Part shown: positions 1 through 9,717 of the stretch, piece after piece
Position numbering within the stretch: position 1 is the first letter of the stretch
How the letters are laid out: every line of letters begins with the position of its first letter
Origin: Clostridium hydrogenum
GTDB lineage: Bacteria; Bacillota; Clostridia; Clostridiales; Clostridiaceae
Direction: 5' to 3'
DNA length: 64,000 bases
Assembly (NCBI RefSeq): GCF_021432385.1
Contig: NZ_JAEACT010000002.1
Span: forward strand, 1,259,501-1,323,500
Notes under the pieces: model-generated
What the model was told of the DNA's origin: nothing
Database searches by the model: none
What the model saw: only the letters and a program-made list of their open reading frames with translations
Translations under genes and position numbers: made by a program

Positions 1-1
1 T

Positions 2-256
2 AAATCTGACTTTAATTTTGTTATGGGACTTATTTATATGAACAATGCAATGTTTAAAGAAGCTGTAAATAAATTTATTCAATGTCAAAATAGCAAAGAG
101 TGTAAAATTGAAGGTGTAAATTCGTATTTAGCAAATTACAATATTGGAGTAATATATGAGTGCCTCGGAATTTTAAATGAGGCAGTAAAGTATTATAAAA
201 AATGTGGAAATTATAAATTGGCAGTGGGTAGAATTAAAGCAATAAAATTAATTTGA
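2..256 (+). CDS. C-terminal end of a TPR-containing protein (5' truncated by window edge)
   Basis: The reading frame is open from base 2 through the ATG at 23 to the TGA at 254-256, so this is probably the tail of a longer gene rather than a 77-residue protein. The residues look like tetratricopeptide helices: a motif reading FNFVMGLIYMNNAMFKEAV is followed by a second helix pair around NYNIGVIYECLGILNEAVKYY. In this window such TPR modules sit on glycosyltransferases (the 4012 and 15332 genes), so the missing upstream part may be a glycosyltransferase; that is inference. A 64-base gap separates it from the next gene, with no terminator visible between them. Confidence 0.6.
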   Translation, partial: KSDFNFVMGLIYMNNAMFKEAVNKFIQCQNSKECKIEGVNSYLANYNIGVIYECLGILNEAVKYYKKCGNYKLAVGRIKAIKLI

Positions 257-320
257 AGAATGCTAGGTAGAAATAGAGAAACATAAGAATAGTTATTACA
301 TAATGAGGTGAGAGGTAAAT

Positions 321-2678
321 ATGAAAAAAAGAATCGCACTAATATCTTCTGTTGAAGCATCACTTGTTATAAGCGATGATCAAATATTTAAAGATGTATG
401 TCTAGTACCAATTTTAATGAAAGAAAAGTATGATTTTGAAGCAAGTATTATATCTTATGGAATAAATGAAAAATTGCTAAACAAGCATTTTCAGGGTATT
501 AATTGTATTAATATAAAAAAAAGTGGAGACTATTTAGTAGATATAAAGGAATATTTGGAGCAGAATGCTAAAAATATAGATATAGTTTTTTTGTATGGAC
601 CGTATAATAGCTATGATGCAATTAGTAAAATTTATAAATATATTAATCCTAAGGGTAAAATTTATTTAAAGTTAGATATGAATAGATATTGGCTTCAAAA
701 TTTAGCTGACCAAGAATATTTTAAAAATTTATTAGAAATCAGCGATTTAGTTACTGTTGAGGATAGAAACCTTCAAAATCTAATAAACATGTTGTATAAT
801 TGTGAAACTGAATATTTAAGAAATGGTTGTTATGAATTTGTTAAAGTTCCAAAAGTAAATTATGAAGAAAAGAAAAATATAATTTTAAGTGTTGGAAGAT
901 TGGGCACTAATCAAAAAAGAACAGAAACATTAATAAAAGCATTTTTAAAAGCAGATTTACCTGATTGGGAATTGAGATTGGTTGGAGGTATTGAGGAAGA
1001 TTTTTTACCCACTTTAGAGAAATTAAAACAAAATGTTAAATTTGCTGCACAAGTAAAGGTATTGGGGAGAATAGAAGATAAAAATGTTTTAAATGATGAG
1101 TATAAAAAAGCAAAGATATTTTGCATGACTTCTATATTAGAAAGTTGTGCTCATGTATATTCAGAGGCAGGATTAAATGGATGTTATATTGTATCTACTG
1201 ATGTGGATGGAATAAGTGACATTGAAAAGTACAGCAGCATAGTGCCGGTTGAGGATTGTGATGCTATTACCAAGGCACTTGAAGATGCAGCAAAAAATGA
1301 GAATTTAATGAGAAAAAACTGCTATGAAATACAGGAGTATATTAGAAATGAAGGAATGTGGGATAGCATAATAAGTAAATTATATTTATTGTTTTGTACT
1401 AAGGGATTAATGGATGAAGCAGATACTAGTCAAGGTTGTATAAAAAAAGCTGTGGATATTTCCAATATGATTGGTGAAATAAGGTTTTTAAAAGGAAAAC
1501 TGGATAATAGTAATGAGTATAATAATTTAGTTGATTTAAGTGGAGAAGTTATAGAACGTCTACAAATTTTAGTAAATATTATGAATAATAATAATGAATT
1601 AATAGTAGACATGTCAATAAAGAATGAGACAACATTATTAAAAGAAGATTTTATAAATTATGTAAATGGAATTTTTAATGGTAATAAATATATTATAGAA
1701 AAATATAAGAAAGAAATATATGATAGATATAAAGAGTGGAATGAAAAAATATTAAATTCAATAAATTTTAATGTTGATAATTCTCTTACCATAGAAGAAG
1801 CTTTAAAAGATATATATTCTATATTTAAATATATTGACAATAATAGTGTTAAAGATATCATGTTAAATTTTAGTAATAGATATAATATTCCAGTGAATGA
1901 ATTGGCTAATATGCCTATGGGTGGATACGGAAAGGGACGCACTAGTGGTGCATATTATTTTACATTAAATGACATGAAAGAAAATTGTAAAGAATATTTA
2001 TGGCTTTATGAAAAACTCGAAGATGAAGAATCAAAACGAGTGCTAACTAATTTGTGTAGATTTAGGTTAACCTGTGCAATGGAATTTATAAATGATGCCT
2101 TTGACAGCAATAATGCTCAATACTTTGATAAAGAAATAATTAAGTGTGACGAAAATGAAGTTTTTGTAGATTGTGGTGGATTTACAGGTGATACTTCAGA
2201 AAGCTATATAGAATCTTATTGTAACTACAAAAAAATATATATTTATGAGCCATCACCGGAAAATGTTAAAGAATGCCTAAACAATATTTCTAAATATGAA
2301 AATATTATAGTAAGGCAAGCAGGAGTTGGATTGAAAAAAAGTAAAGTGACTTTTTCAAAGGAAGGTTCAGCTAGTAGTGCGATAAATGCAAATGGAGAAA
2401 CAGATGTAATTGAAATAGTATCTTTAGATGAAGATATACAGGAAAAAATTACATTTTTAAAAATGGATATTGAGGGTGAAGAAATTAATGCATTAAATGG
2501 TGCCAAAAATCACATTATAAAGGATAAGCCTAAATTAGCTGTTTGTGTATATCATATTATATCTGATTTATGGGAAATACCTAAATTAATATATTCTATG
2601 GATTCAAATTATAAGTTATATTTAAGACATTATTGGGAAGATCAAGCATGGGAAACAGTAATTTATGCAGTACATTAG
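321..2678 (+). CDS. Glycosyltransferase (GT4-like) fused to FkbM-family methyltransferase
   Basis: A 785-residue two-domain protein. The N-terminal half is a GT-B type glycosyltransferase: ILSVGRLGTNQKR at about residue 190 starts the nucleotide-sugar-binding half, and a downstream SILESCAHVYSEAGLNG segment matches the group-1 (GT4) acceptor/donor loop. After a helical linker (about residues 380-590) comes an FkbM-type SAM methyltransferase, with VFVDCGGFTGDTSE at about 613 (SAM-binding loop), IYIYEPSPEN and FLKMDIEGEE at about 714. FkbM enzymes O-methylate sugars or related groups, so one polypeptide may add a sugar and methylate it or its neighbour. Start ATG 321 follows GAGGTGAGAGG. It is the last gene of its unit; a strong terminator follows. 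Acceptor and sugar are unknown. Confidence 0.82.
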   Translation: MKKRIALISSVEASLVISDDQIFKDVCLVPILMKEKYDFEASIISYGINEKLLNKHFQGINCINIKKSGDYLVDIKEYLEQNAKNIDIVFLYGPYNSYDAISKIYKYINPKGKIYLKLDMNRYWLQNLADQEYFKNLLEISDLVTVEDRNLQNLINMLYNCETEYLRNGCYEFVKVPKVNYEEKKNIILSVGRLGTNQKRTETLIKAFLKADLPDWELRLVGGIEEDFLPTLEKLKQNVKFAAQVKVLGRIEDKNVLNDEYKKAKIFCMTSILESCAHVYSEAGLNGCYIVSTDVDGISDIEKYSSIVPVEDCDAITKALEDAAKNENLMRKNCYEIQEYIRNEGMWDSIISKLYLLFCTKGLMDEADTSQGCIKKAVDISNMIGEIRFLKGKLDNSNEYNNLVDLSGEVIERLQILVNIMNNNNELIVDMSIKNETTLLKEDFINYVNGIFNGNKYIIEKYKKEIYDRYKEWNEKILNSINFNVDNSLTIEEALKDIYSIFKYIDNNSVKDIMLNFSNRYNIPVNELANMPMGGYGKGRTSGAYYFTLNDMKENCKEYLWLYEKLEDEESKRVLTNLCRFRLTCAMEFINDAFDSNNAQYFDKEIIKCDENEVFVDCGGFTGDTSESYIESYCNYKKIYIYEPSPENVKECLNNISKYENIIVRQAGVGLKKSKVTFSKEGSASSAINANGETDVIEIVSLDEDIQEKITFLKMDIEGEEINALNGAKNHIIKDKPKLAVCVYHIISDLWEIPKLIYSMDSNYKLYLRHYWEDQAWETVIYAVH

Positions 2679-2756
2679 GATTTCATAATGCATATTAAAA
2701 AAATTGGTAATATACAGCAATTGCAACTACAAGATTGTTACATTAAATAATTAGAT

Positions 2757-2817
2757 ATGTTCCCCTTATTATAGGCAGATTAAATAAATATAAATCTATC
2801 TATAATAAGGGGAACAT
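2757..2817 (+). terminator. Rho-independent terminator after the GT-FkbM gene
   Basis: A perfect 17-bp inverted repeat (2757-2773 with 2801-2817, arm ATGTTCCCCTTATTATA) encloses a 27-base loop and runs into TTTTTAT. It lies 78 bases after the stop of the upstream gene and before the promoter at 2970, so it separates two transcription units. Confidence 0.85.
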
Positions 2818-2821
2818 TTTT

Positions 2822-2860
2822 ATGCACATGAACTTTAATAGTTGAAATGGTTTATCTATA
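2822..2860. repeat. Half copy of the ~100-bp palindromic repeat
   Basis: The stretch ending TAGTTGAAATGGTTTATCTATA matches the right half of the palindromes at 32471 and 56463 (TAGTTGAACTGGTATATCTATA at 32471). The left half is absent. It probably represents a decayed copy. It lies directly after the terminator at 2757-2817. Confidence 0.55.
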
Positions 2861-2969
2861 TTTAAAAAAAATTTGATCTAAATAAAACATAAAATATTAG
2901 AGGAATAGTTTGATATAACCCATGATATGTAAAAACAAGAATAAAAATTATTTAATTGTAAAAAGTATC

Positions 2970-2996
2970 TAAATTTTTATATTTAAATGCCGATAA
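2970..2996 (+). promoter_or_regulatory. Sigma-28 (SigD/FliA-type) promoter upstream of rfbF
   Basis: TAAA at 2970-2973, a 15-base spacer, then GCCGATAA at 2989-2996: an exact match to the flagellar sigma-28 consensus TAAA-N15-GCCGATAA. It leaves a leader of roughly 140 bases before the rfbF start. The leader contains a 12-base palindrome TACAGTACTGTA at 3036-3047. The rest of the 2679-3144 gap holds the terminator and half-repeat listed above; I see no gene in it. Confidence 0.85.
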
Positions 2997-3144
2997 TTAT
3001 ATAAGAAAAATGTATAAATGTGGTGCAGAAAAAAATACAGTACTGTAGTAAAAACTCATAGACAAAAGATAATTGTATTTATTTGGTAATTAAGTAGGCA
3101 AGAATAAAAGTTAGTTTATTGTAGAAAATGGTGGTGTTTATAAT

Positions 3145-3918
3145 ATGAAAGTAGTTATTTTGGCGGGAGGACTTGGAACTCGAATTAGTGAAGAGAGCCA
3201 TCTTAAACCAAAACCAATGATTGAAATAGGCGGTTCGCCAATTTTATGGCATATATTAAAATATTATTCATCTTACGGGTTTAATGAATTTATTATTTGT
3301 TGTGGATATAAGGGATATTGTATTAAAGAATACTTTGCAGACTACTATTTACATAGAAGCGATGTTACATTTGATTTTTCTGATAACAATAATATGATAA
3401 TACATAATAATGTGGCAGAACCATGGAAGGTTACTGTAGTAGATACAGGTCTAGAAACGCAAACTGGTGGAAGAATAAAAAAAATACAAAGGTATGTAAA
3501 TAATGAAAGGTTTATGCTTACATATGGTGATGGAGTTTCTGATGTGAATTTATCTGAACTTTGTAAATTTCATGAAGATAATGGCAAAATCGCCACCATA
3601 ACTGCTATACAGCCTGGTGGGAGGTTTGGTGTATTAGATATAGATGGTAATAAACGAATTAATAAGTTTACAGAAAAAAGTAAAGAGGATGGTGGATGGA
3701 TTAACGGAGGTTTTATGGTATTAGAACCTAATGTGTTTAAATATATAGATAATGATATGACGGTTTTTGAAAGAGAACCACTTGAAAGTTTAGCAAAGGA
3801 AGACCAATTAATGGCATATAAACATACCGGCTTTTGGAAATGTATGGATACATTGAGGGATAAGGAAGCATTAGAGTATTTATATAAAACTAAACAGGCT
3901 CCTTGGATAAGATGGTAA
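3145..3918 (+). CDS. rfbF: Glucose-1-phosphate cytidylyltransferase
   Basis: 257 residues, the normal size for RfbF/DdhA, which joins glucose-1-phosphate and CTP to give CDP-glucose, the entry to CDP-6-deoxy sugars. The N terminus has the nucleotidyltransferase loop VILAGGLGTRISEES followed by KPKPMIEIGG. The GYKGY, DVTFDF and LTYGDGVSDVN segments (metal/sugar site) and the C-terminal TGFWKCMDTLRDK are characteristic of this family. It is first in the unit downstream of the sigma-28 promoter; its partner dehydratase rfbG is the last gene of the same unit (13828), about 10 kb away. Start ATG 3145 follows a weak GGTGGTG ribosome site. Confidence 0.93.
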   Translation: MKVVILAGGLGTRISEESHLKPKPMIEIGGSPILWHILKYYSSYGFNEFIICCGYKGYCIKEYFADYYLHRSDVTFDFSDNNNMIIHNNVAEPWKVTVVDTGLETQTGGRIKKIQRYVNNERFMLTYGDGVSDVNLSELCKFHEDNGKIATITAIQPGGRFGVLDIDGNKRINKFTEKSKEDGGWINGGFMVLEPNVFKYIDNDMTVFEREPLESLAKEDQLMAYKHTGFWKCMDTLRDKEALEYLYKTKQAPWIRW

Positions 3919-4011
3919 TTTAAATTGCAATTTTACCATATGAGTTAATTTACAAAGCATGATTTTATTGGCTAATTATTTATCTGAATAAAATGGTAGG
4001 TGGAAATTATT

Positions 4012-5877
4012 TTGGAAATATTAAAAATTATTGCAGAAAAAATCGAAAATAATAATATTGAAGAGGCACTAGATTTAATTACAGAACATAACGATGAATT
4101 TTTTGATTGTGCTGAATTTTGGAATATGAAAGGTATTGTTTGTATTAAGGTTAATAACTTTGATATAGCTAAAAACTGCTTAAAGGCTGCTTTAAAAATA
4201 GATAAAAATTATATCGATGCTATGTATAATCTAGCATATGTATATGAGGTTACAGAAAATTATTATGATGCTTTAAAGCAGTATAATGAAATTTTAGAGA
4301 TTACAAGGGACAGCAATTTAGAAAATGAGGTAAAGTTAGCTATTGTAAGGATAAATGATGCTATGGGAAAATTTAATTATGAGACTATAATAAAGAACAC
4401 AGATATGAAAAGTGCGCCTAATGGTAATGACAGCATTTTTAGAGTAAGGCATAATATGGTTGGCACAATATTAGAAGAAAATAGACCGCTAGTAAGTATT
4501 TTTGTATTAGCTTATAATAATCTTGAAAAATACACAAAAAAATGTGTGGAATGTATTCTTAAATATACTAAAGATGTAGATTATGAGCTTATTTTAGTGG
4601 ATAATGGTTCAGATGATGATACGTATGAATATTTTAAGTCGGTAATTCATCCGAGAAAAAAAGTAATTAAGATAACTAAAAATATTGGGGCAGGGTATGG
4701 CGGATATGAGGGAATTTATAATTCAAAAGGTGAGTATATTGTAGGAATAGCTAATGACATTTTTGTTACTAGCAATTGGCTTTCTAATATGTTAAAGTGT
4801 GCTATGTCAGATGAAAGGATAGGAATGGTTACTCCAGTAGCAGATAGTATAAGTAATATGCAAGCTGTCGATTTGAATTATTCTGATTTTGATGATATGC
4901 AGGAAAAAGCTAAAAAATATAATATTTCTAATCCTAGATTATGGCATGAAAGGCTTAGGCTTATAACTATAGGTACTCTTTATAAAAAAGAATGTATTGA
5001 TATTGTTGGAAATCCTGATTATGGATTTTTACATGATTTTGCGGATGATGATATATCTTTTAGAATACGCAGAGCTGGATACAAAACTATATTATGCAAA
5101 GATGTTTTTGTATGCCATGCAGGAAAGATAAATGATAAAGGAAATGGATTTGCTTTAAAATCAATAGAAAAAGGCAAAAAAAACTTTCAAGATAAATATT
5201 ATGGGGTTGATGCTTGGAGCGATGTTGCAAATTTTGAATCTGAAATGATTTCTTGTTTAAATATAAATAATGATTTTAATAATGAAATTAACGTGTTAGG
5301 GATAGATGTTCTATGTGGAACCCCTTTATTAGAAGTTAAAAATTTGCTTAGAGAAAACGGATTGTTTGATGTGAAGTTACATTCGTATACAGAAGATGCA
5401 AAGTATTGGATAGATTTAAAAACAATTAGTGATGGAATTGTTGAGGTTGACAGAATTGAGTTCATAAATGAAAAATTTGATAAACAGATATTTGATTATA
5501 TATTAATCGAAAAACCTATTAACTTTTATAACGATATATATAGGACATTTAAAAATATTGGTAATTGTCTTAGAAGAGGGGGCCAATTAATTTTAAAATT
5601 AAATAATTCTTTCCAATTGAGTAGTTTTATGAATAATTGTGGTTATAACTTAGACATTGGCAAAGAACTGAAAAATATGTGTAATTTAAATGATTTTTTA
5701 GATTTTACTAATAGTCTGGGATATGAATGTGAAAAAGTAATACCACAGTTTTTTAATTTGGATGATAGTTTTGTCAAGTTTATAAAAGAAAAATTAGAAA
5801 TGATAAGTGGAAATGATAATGAGGTATATACTAGTATGCTGACAGAAAGTTTTGTAATAAGCTTAAAAAAAATGTGA
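4012..5877 (+). CDS. TPR - family 2 glycosyltransferase - methyltransferase-like fusion
   Basis: About 621 residues. The TTG at 4012 is preferred because AGGTGG (3998-4003) lies 8 bases upstream; a GTG at 4000 would add four residues but has no ribosome site. Residues 1-115 are TPR helices (FWNMKGIVCIKVNNFDIAK, then YIDAMYNLAYVYEV). About 155-390 is a GT-A family 2 glycosyltransferase: VSIFVLAYNNLEKYTKKC, then LILVDNGSDDDT and NIGAGYGGYEG, of the rhamnosyltransferase-like type. The C-terminal 200 residues (from INVLGIDVLCGTPLLEVKN) resemble a degenerate Rossmann methyltransferase. The 15332 gene has the same parts but with TPR at the other end. Confidence 0.8.
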   Translation: MEILKIIAEKIENNNIEEALDLITEHNDEFFDCAEFWNMKGIVCIKVNNFDIAKNCLKAALKIDKNYIDAMYNLAYVYEVTENYYDALKQYNEILEITRDSNLENEVKLAIVRINDAMGKFNYETIIKNTDMKSAPNGNDSIFRVRHNMVGTILEENRPLVSIFVLAYNNLEKYTKKCVECILKYTKDVDYELILVDNGSDDDTYEYFKSVIHPRKKVIKITKNIGAGYGGYEGIYNSKGEYIVGIANDIFVTSNWLSNMLKCAMSDERIGMVTPVADSISNMQAVDLNYSDFDDMQEKAKKYNISNPRLWHERLRLITIGTLYKKECIDIVGNPDYGFLHDFADDDISFRIRRAGYKTILCKDVFVCHAGKINDKGNGFALKSIEKGKKNFQDKYYGVDAWSDVANFESEMISCLNINNDFNNEINVLGIDVLCGTPLLEVKNLLRENGLFDVKLHSYTEDAKYWIDLKTISDGIVEVDRIEFINEKFDKQIFDYILIEKPINFYNDIYRTFKNIGNCLRRGGQLILKLNNSFQLSSFMNNCGYNLDIGKELKNMCNLNDFLDFTNSLGYECEKVIPQFFNLDDSFVKFIKEKLEMISGNDNEVYTSMLTESFVISLKKM

Positions 5878-5944
5878 TTTAATTACACTATATAAATAAG
5901 AAAGACATAAGAATTTATAATAAATTAAGAATAGGATGGTAAAT

Positions 5945-7549
5945 GTGAAAAGTATAAGAAATAGAAAGATATTGTTTATTGTACCAGCTAATGAATTTTA
6001 TGATATACAGTACAAAAAAAATTATATAATTCCCAAGAGCGTACCATATGGTGTATTGTCAATTGCATCGTATTTGCAGGAGTATTCTAAAAATTGTATT
6101 GATGTAAAAATTTTAGATTTAAGTTCTAACTACATGGAAAGTAAAGAAATTAAGGAAAGTATTAAACAATGTTTAAAAGAATTTAAACCTGATTTAGTTG
6201 GAGTTTCTGTTTTAACAAGTCTTTTATATCCATATATAAAAAAATACTTTGATATTGTAAAAGAGTTTGATAAGGATATTTTTACTTTTATTGGTGGAAT
6301 TGTTGCAACAAATTTATATAAACAGTTACTTGATGAATTTGAAAATATTGATGCAGCGTGTTATGCTGAAGGTGAGATACCAATATTAGAACTTTCAGAA
6401 GCAGAAAATATAAATGAGTTAGTTGATAATCATGTTTCTTGGATTACCAGAAACTCTATTAAAGCTGGCAAAATACCGCAGTTAACATTTGTAGAAGACT
6501 TGGATCAACTTCCATTTATAGATTTTTCTCTTATAGATTTATCAAAATATGGAGCACGTGGTTGGCAGGTAAATGCAGATTTAAAAAAGGGTGAAGACAG
6601 GGTACTTCCTATACATACGACAAGAGGGTGCCCATTTAATTGTGTTTTTTGTTGTGCAGCAAAGACACATGGTAAAAAAATAAGGCAAATGAGCGCAAAA
6701 AGGGTAATTGAGCATGTAAAGAATATGATTGATAATTATGGTATGGATATATTAAGTATTGATGATGATCAATTTTTAGCAACAAAAGAACGCTCAAAAG
6801 AAATATTAAGAGAATTAGCTCCTTTTAAATTAAGATTAGAGGCAGAGTCAGGTCTTTCGGTACGATTTATTGATGATGACATGGCAAGGCTTTTAAAAGA
6901 GGCTGGATTGAAATCCGCTAACCTTGCTATTGAATCCGGTTCTAAATATGTACTTAAGGAAATTATAGATAAACCGTTAACTTTAGATGAAATTAGGTCA
7001 GCAGTCAAAAATCTTAGAAAATATGATTTTACAGTAAAGGCTTATCTTGTTTTGGGATTGCCAGGTGAAACTGATGAGCATAGGAGAGAAACTGTGGACT
7101 TTGTAAATGAAGTTGGATTTGATATGAGCAGTATATTTACGGCTACGCCATTTCATGGTAGTCGACTTTATGATATTTGCGTCAAAAATGGATATATTAA
7201 TAAGGAAGATGCTATCACAAGTATGCCGAGTGCGTTCCATAGTGTTATTAGTACTCCTGAATATTCAGCTGAACACATAAGTGAACAAGCCTTTTATATT
7301 AACTTAAATTTAAATTTTGTAAATAATTATAATATGAGAATTGGAAAACTAAATGATGCAAAGGCATTTTTTTATAATGTTGCAACTAAGTATCCTGAAC
7401 ATGCATTTGCTCATTATTATCTAGCAAGAGCATGTGAAAAGTTAGGAGAAAGTGGTGAACTAATAGAAAGCCATGATAGAAAATTTAACGAAATAATAGA
7501 TAGCGATAAGGAATGGAAAAAATATTCATTATTATTTAAATTGATATAG
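5945..7549 (+). CDS. B12-binding-domain radical SAM protein with C-terminal TPR-like tail
   Basis: About 534 residues from GTG 5945, chosen because AGGATGG lies just upstream; ATG 5936 has no ribosome site. Residues 1-170 resemble a cobalamin-binding Rossmann domain (ILFIVPANEF, SVPYGVLSIASYLQEYS, PDLVGVSVLTSL, FIGGIVATN) but I do not see the classical DxHxxG motif. The radical SAM core starts with HTTRGCPFNCVFCCAA at about 228, whose CxxxCxxC binds the 4Fe-4S cluster. The last 90 residues look like TPR helices. Such proteins perform C-methylations and rearrangements. Sitting next to two SPASM radical SAM genes in a sugar operon, it may alter the glycan; the substrate is unknown. Confidence 0.85.
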   Translation: MKSIRNRKILFIVPANEFYDIQYKKNYIIPKSVPYGVLSIASYLQEYSKNCIDVKILDLSSNYMESKEIKESIKQCLKEFKPDLVGVSVLTSLLYPYIKKYFDIVKEFDKDIFTFIGGIVATNLYKQLLDEFENIDAACYAEGEIPILELSEAENINELVDNHVSWITRNSIKAGKIPQLTFVEDLDQLPFIDFSLIDLSKYGARGWQVNADLKKGEDRVLPIHTTRGCPFNCVFCCAAKTHGKKIRQMSAKRVIEHVKNMIDNYGMDILSIDDDQFLATKERSKEILRELAPFKLRLEAESGLSVRFIDDDMARLLKEAGLKSANLAIESGSKYVLKEIIDKPLTLDEIRSAVKNLRKYDFTVKAYLVLGLPGETDEHRRETVDFVNEVGFDMSSIFTATPFHGSRLYDICVKNGYINKEDAITSMPSAFHSVISTPEYSAEHISEQAFYINLNLNFVNNYNMRIGKLNDAKAFFYNVATKYPEHAFAHYYLARACEKLGESGELIESHDRKFNEIIDSDKEWKKYSLLFKLI

Positions 7550-7642
7550 ATATAAATCGCTTGAAACTTCAAAATCAATTTGCACCAAAATGCCGTATTT
7601 TCGGTGGTATGGTGCAAATCAAGTTTAGTAGTTAAAAGCGTA
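7550..7642. repeat. ~95-bp imperfect palindromic repeat (copy R1)
   Basis: Two arms meet at a short loop: the left arm contains TTGAAACTTCAAAATCAATT then TGCACCAAAATGCC, and the right arm contains GGTATGGTGCAAATCAAGTT then TAGTTAAAAGCG. The core arms TGCACC/GGTGCA pair perfectly here. It begins directly after the stop codon of the B12-type radical SAM gene. Related copies occur at 32471, 33846 (inverted) and 56463. Confidence 0.8.
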
Positions 7643-7684
7643 TATGTAGTGATTGCTTAGTTTTAATTGGAAAGGAGCCAATTT

Positions 7685-8668
7685 ATGTTTGCAAAAAAAT
7701 ATACTAGGATAAGAAAAGAGAACAGAACAAAACTTCAAGAGGTTATTCCGCTGCAAACGCCATTTCATATATTTGTGGATCCGTCATCATCATGTAATTT
7801 TAGATGCAAATTTTGTTTTAATCGAAACAAAGATAAGTCTGATAGTAAGGTTATGAAGTTTGATTTGTTTGTAAAAATAATCAACGATTTAAAACAGTTT
7901 CCTAACAAATTGAAAGTTTTAAGACTGTATAAAGATGGAGAACCTTTAGTAAATAAAAGGCTTCCTGAAATGATAGCATATGCAAAACAAATGAACGTAG
8001 CAGAAAGCATTGATTTTACTACCAATGGATCTTTATTATGTCCTGAAAAAAACTTAGAACTAATAGAATCAGGGGTGGATGCTATAAATATTTCTGTTGA
8101 GGGACTTTCAGCAGAAAAATATCTTGAGGTATCTGGTGTAAAAATTGATTTTGATAGGTATGTTGAAAATATAAGACATCTCTATAAAAATCGTAAAAAC
8201 TGTAGAATACATATTAAAACAACAGATGTAAATATTGAAAATGAAGAAGAACGCTTTTATGAAATATTCGGAAATATATGCGATGAAATATCTATAGAAA
8301 AAGTTGTTCCAATATGGCCCAATGTTGATATTACTGATGTTAAATCAGATTTTAAAACTGGACTGTACAACCAAAAAATTAAAGGAGTTAAAGTTTGTCC
8401 GTATATTTTTTATTCTATGTCTATAAATTCTGATGGAAGTGTTAGTTCTTGTTTTATCGATTGGCAACACACAAATGTTATTGGAGATGTTAGGCAAAAT
8501 TCAGTTAAGGAAATATGGGAAGGCATAGCTATGAAAGAGTTACGTATGTCTCATTTAAAAATGCAGAAGGATAAGCATAATATATGTTCAGAATGTAAGC
8601 AATTAGAATTTGCTACTATTGATAATATAGATGATTATGCAAGTGAATTGTTGGATAGGGTTAAGTAA
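7685..8668 (+). CDS. Radical SAM/SPASM domain protein (first of a tandem pair)
   Basis: About 327 residues; ATG 7685 has AAAGGAG (7671-7677) at good spacing. The radical SAM cluster motif CNFRCKFC is at about residue 36, preceded by FVDPSSS. KLKVLRLYKDGEPLVNKRL and DFTTNGSLL complete the SAM-binding barrel. The C-terminal SPASM-type cysteines include KVCPYIFYS, SSCFIDW and NICSECKQ, which would hold an auxiliary Fe-S cluster. SPASM enzymes modify peptides or small molecules including sugars. The next gene is a clear paralog, so the pair arose by tandem duplication. Substrate unknown; placement inside a glycan operon suggests sugar or flagellin modification (inference). Confidence 0.87.
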   Translation: MFAKKYTRIRKENRTKLQEVIPLQTPFHIFVDPSSSCNFRCKFCFNRNKDKSDSKVMKFDLFVKIINDLKQFPNKLKVLRLYKDGEPLVNKRLPEMIAYAKQMNVAESIDFTTNGSLLCPEKNLELIESGVDAINISVEGLSAEKYLEVSGVKIDFDRYVENIRHLYKNRKNCRIHIKTTDVNIENEEERFYEIFGNICDEISIEKVVPIWPNVDITDVKSDFKTGLYNQKIKGVKVCPYIFYSMSINSDGSVSSCFIDWQHTNVIGDVRQNSVKEIWEGIAMKELRMSHLKMQKDKHNICSECKQLEFATIDNIDDYASELLDRVK

Positions 8669-8700
8669 ATATAGTATAAGGTTCTAAAAGAGGTGGTAGT

Positions 8701-9717
8701 ATGTCAAAATTTCAATCTAAAATTGTACTTTCAGGTCGTAATGATTTGTCAGAAGTAATTCCGTTACCAATTCCATTTGTAGTTCAAATTGATCCAGCAA
8801 ATGTCTGTAATTTTAAATGTAAGTTTTGCCCATCTGGAAATGAACAATTGCGGAAAAAAAATGGTCAATTGAGAGAGATAATGAATTTTGATTTATTTAA
8901 AAGAATAATAGATAATTTAACTGAATTTGATGCTCAAATAAAGTGTATTAAGTTATGGAAAGATGGTGAGCCTCTACTTAATCATCATATTGGAGAAATG
9001 ATAAAATATATAAAGCTAAAAGAAGTATCAGAAAAAGTTGAACTCACTACAAATGGGTATTTATTAAATCAGAACTTAAGCGATAAACTTATTGAATCTG
9101 GATTGGATAGAATAATTATTTCAATTGAAGGTATAACAAAAGAAAAATATAGTGAAGTATCTGGAGTAGATATAGATTTTGATGGATTTTTGAAAAATAT
9201 AAGATATTTGTTTGAACATAGGAATAAGTGTATAGTACATGTTAAGATTGTGGATACTGGTTTAACTCAGGAGGATAAGGATACTTTCTTTAAACTTTTT
9301 AATGGAATATGTGATGAATATTTTATTGAAAAAGTTGTTCCGTGTTGGCCTGGTTTTGAAAATGACTGCATACATGAAGGTGAAGTCAATGTATGGGGGA
9401 GAGAACTTGTTAAGAAAGAAGTTTGCCCATTACCATTTTACTTTATGTCAATAAATGCAAATGGTAATGTTGGTGTATGCTGTAATGACTGGGAACAAAA
9501 AATATTGCTTGGAAATGTAAAAGAAAAAACATTAAAAGAAATATGGAATGGTGATGAACTTAGAAAATTTCAAATACTACAACTATTAAAAAAAAGAAGA
9601 TCCCATGATGTTTGTAAGCAGTGCATGTATCCTGATTACGTCTCCGTAGATTATCTTGATGATGTATCAGAAAAAGTATTTGAAGAGTCTTTTAAGAAAA
9701 AGGTGAATAAAAAATGA
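8701..9717 (+). CDS. Radical SAM/SPASM domain protein (second of a tandem pair)
   Basis: 338 residues, ATG 8701 after GAGGTGG. CNFKCKFC at about residue 35 is the radical SAM motif; IKLWKDGEPLLNHHIGEM and LTTNGYLLN match the upstream paralog position for position. SPASM-type cysteines occur at VCPLPFYFM, VGVCCNDWEQ and DVCKQCMYPDY, giving more cysteines than the first copy (CC versus SC at the equivalent site). Both copies carry an IEKVVPxWP segment, so they probably recognise related substrates. The stop codon overlaps the ATG of the FkbM gene (ATGA), implying translational coupling. Confidence 0.87.
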   Translation: MSKFQSKIVLSGRNDLSEVIPLPIPFVVQIDPANVCNFKCKFCPSGNEQLRKKNGQLREIMNFDLFKRIIDNLTEFDAQIKCIKLWKDGEPLLNHHIGEMIKYIKLKEVSEKVELTTNGYLLNQNLSDKLIESGLDRIIISIEGITKEKYSEVSGVDIDFDGFLKNIRYLFEHRNKCIVHVKIVDTGLTQEDKDTFFKLFNGICDEYFIEKVVPCWPGFENDCIHEGEVNVWGRELVKKEVCPLPFYFMSINANGNVGVCCNDWEQKILLGNVKEKTLKEIWNGDELRKFQILQLLKKRRSHDVCKQCMYPDYVSVDYLDDVSEKVFEESFKKKVNKK

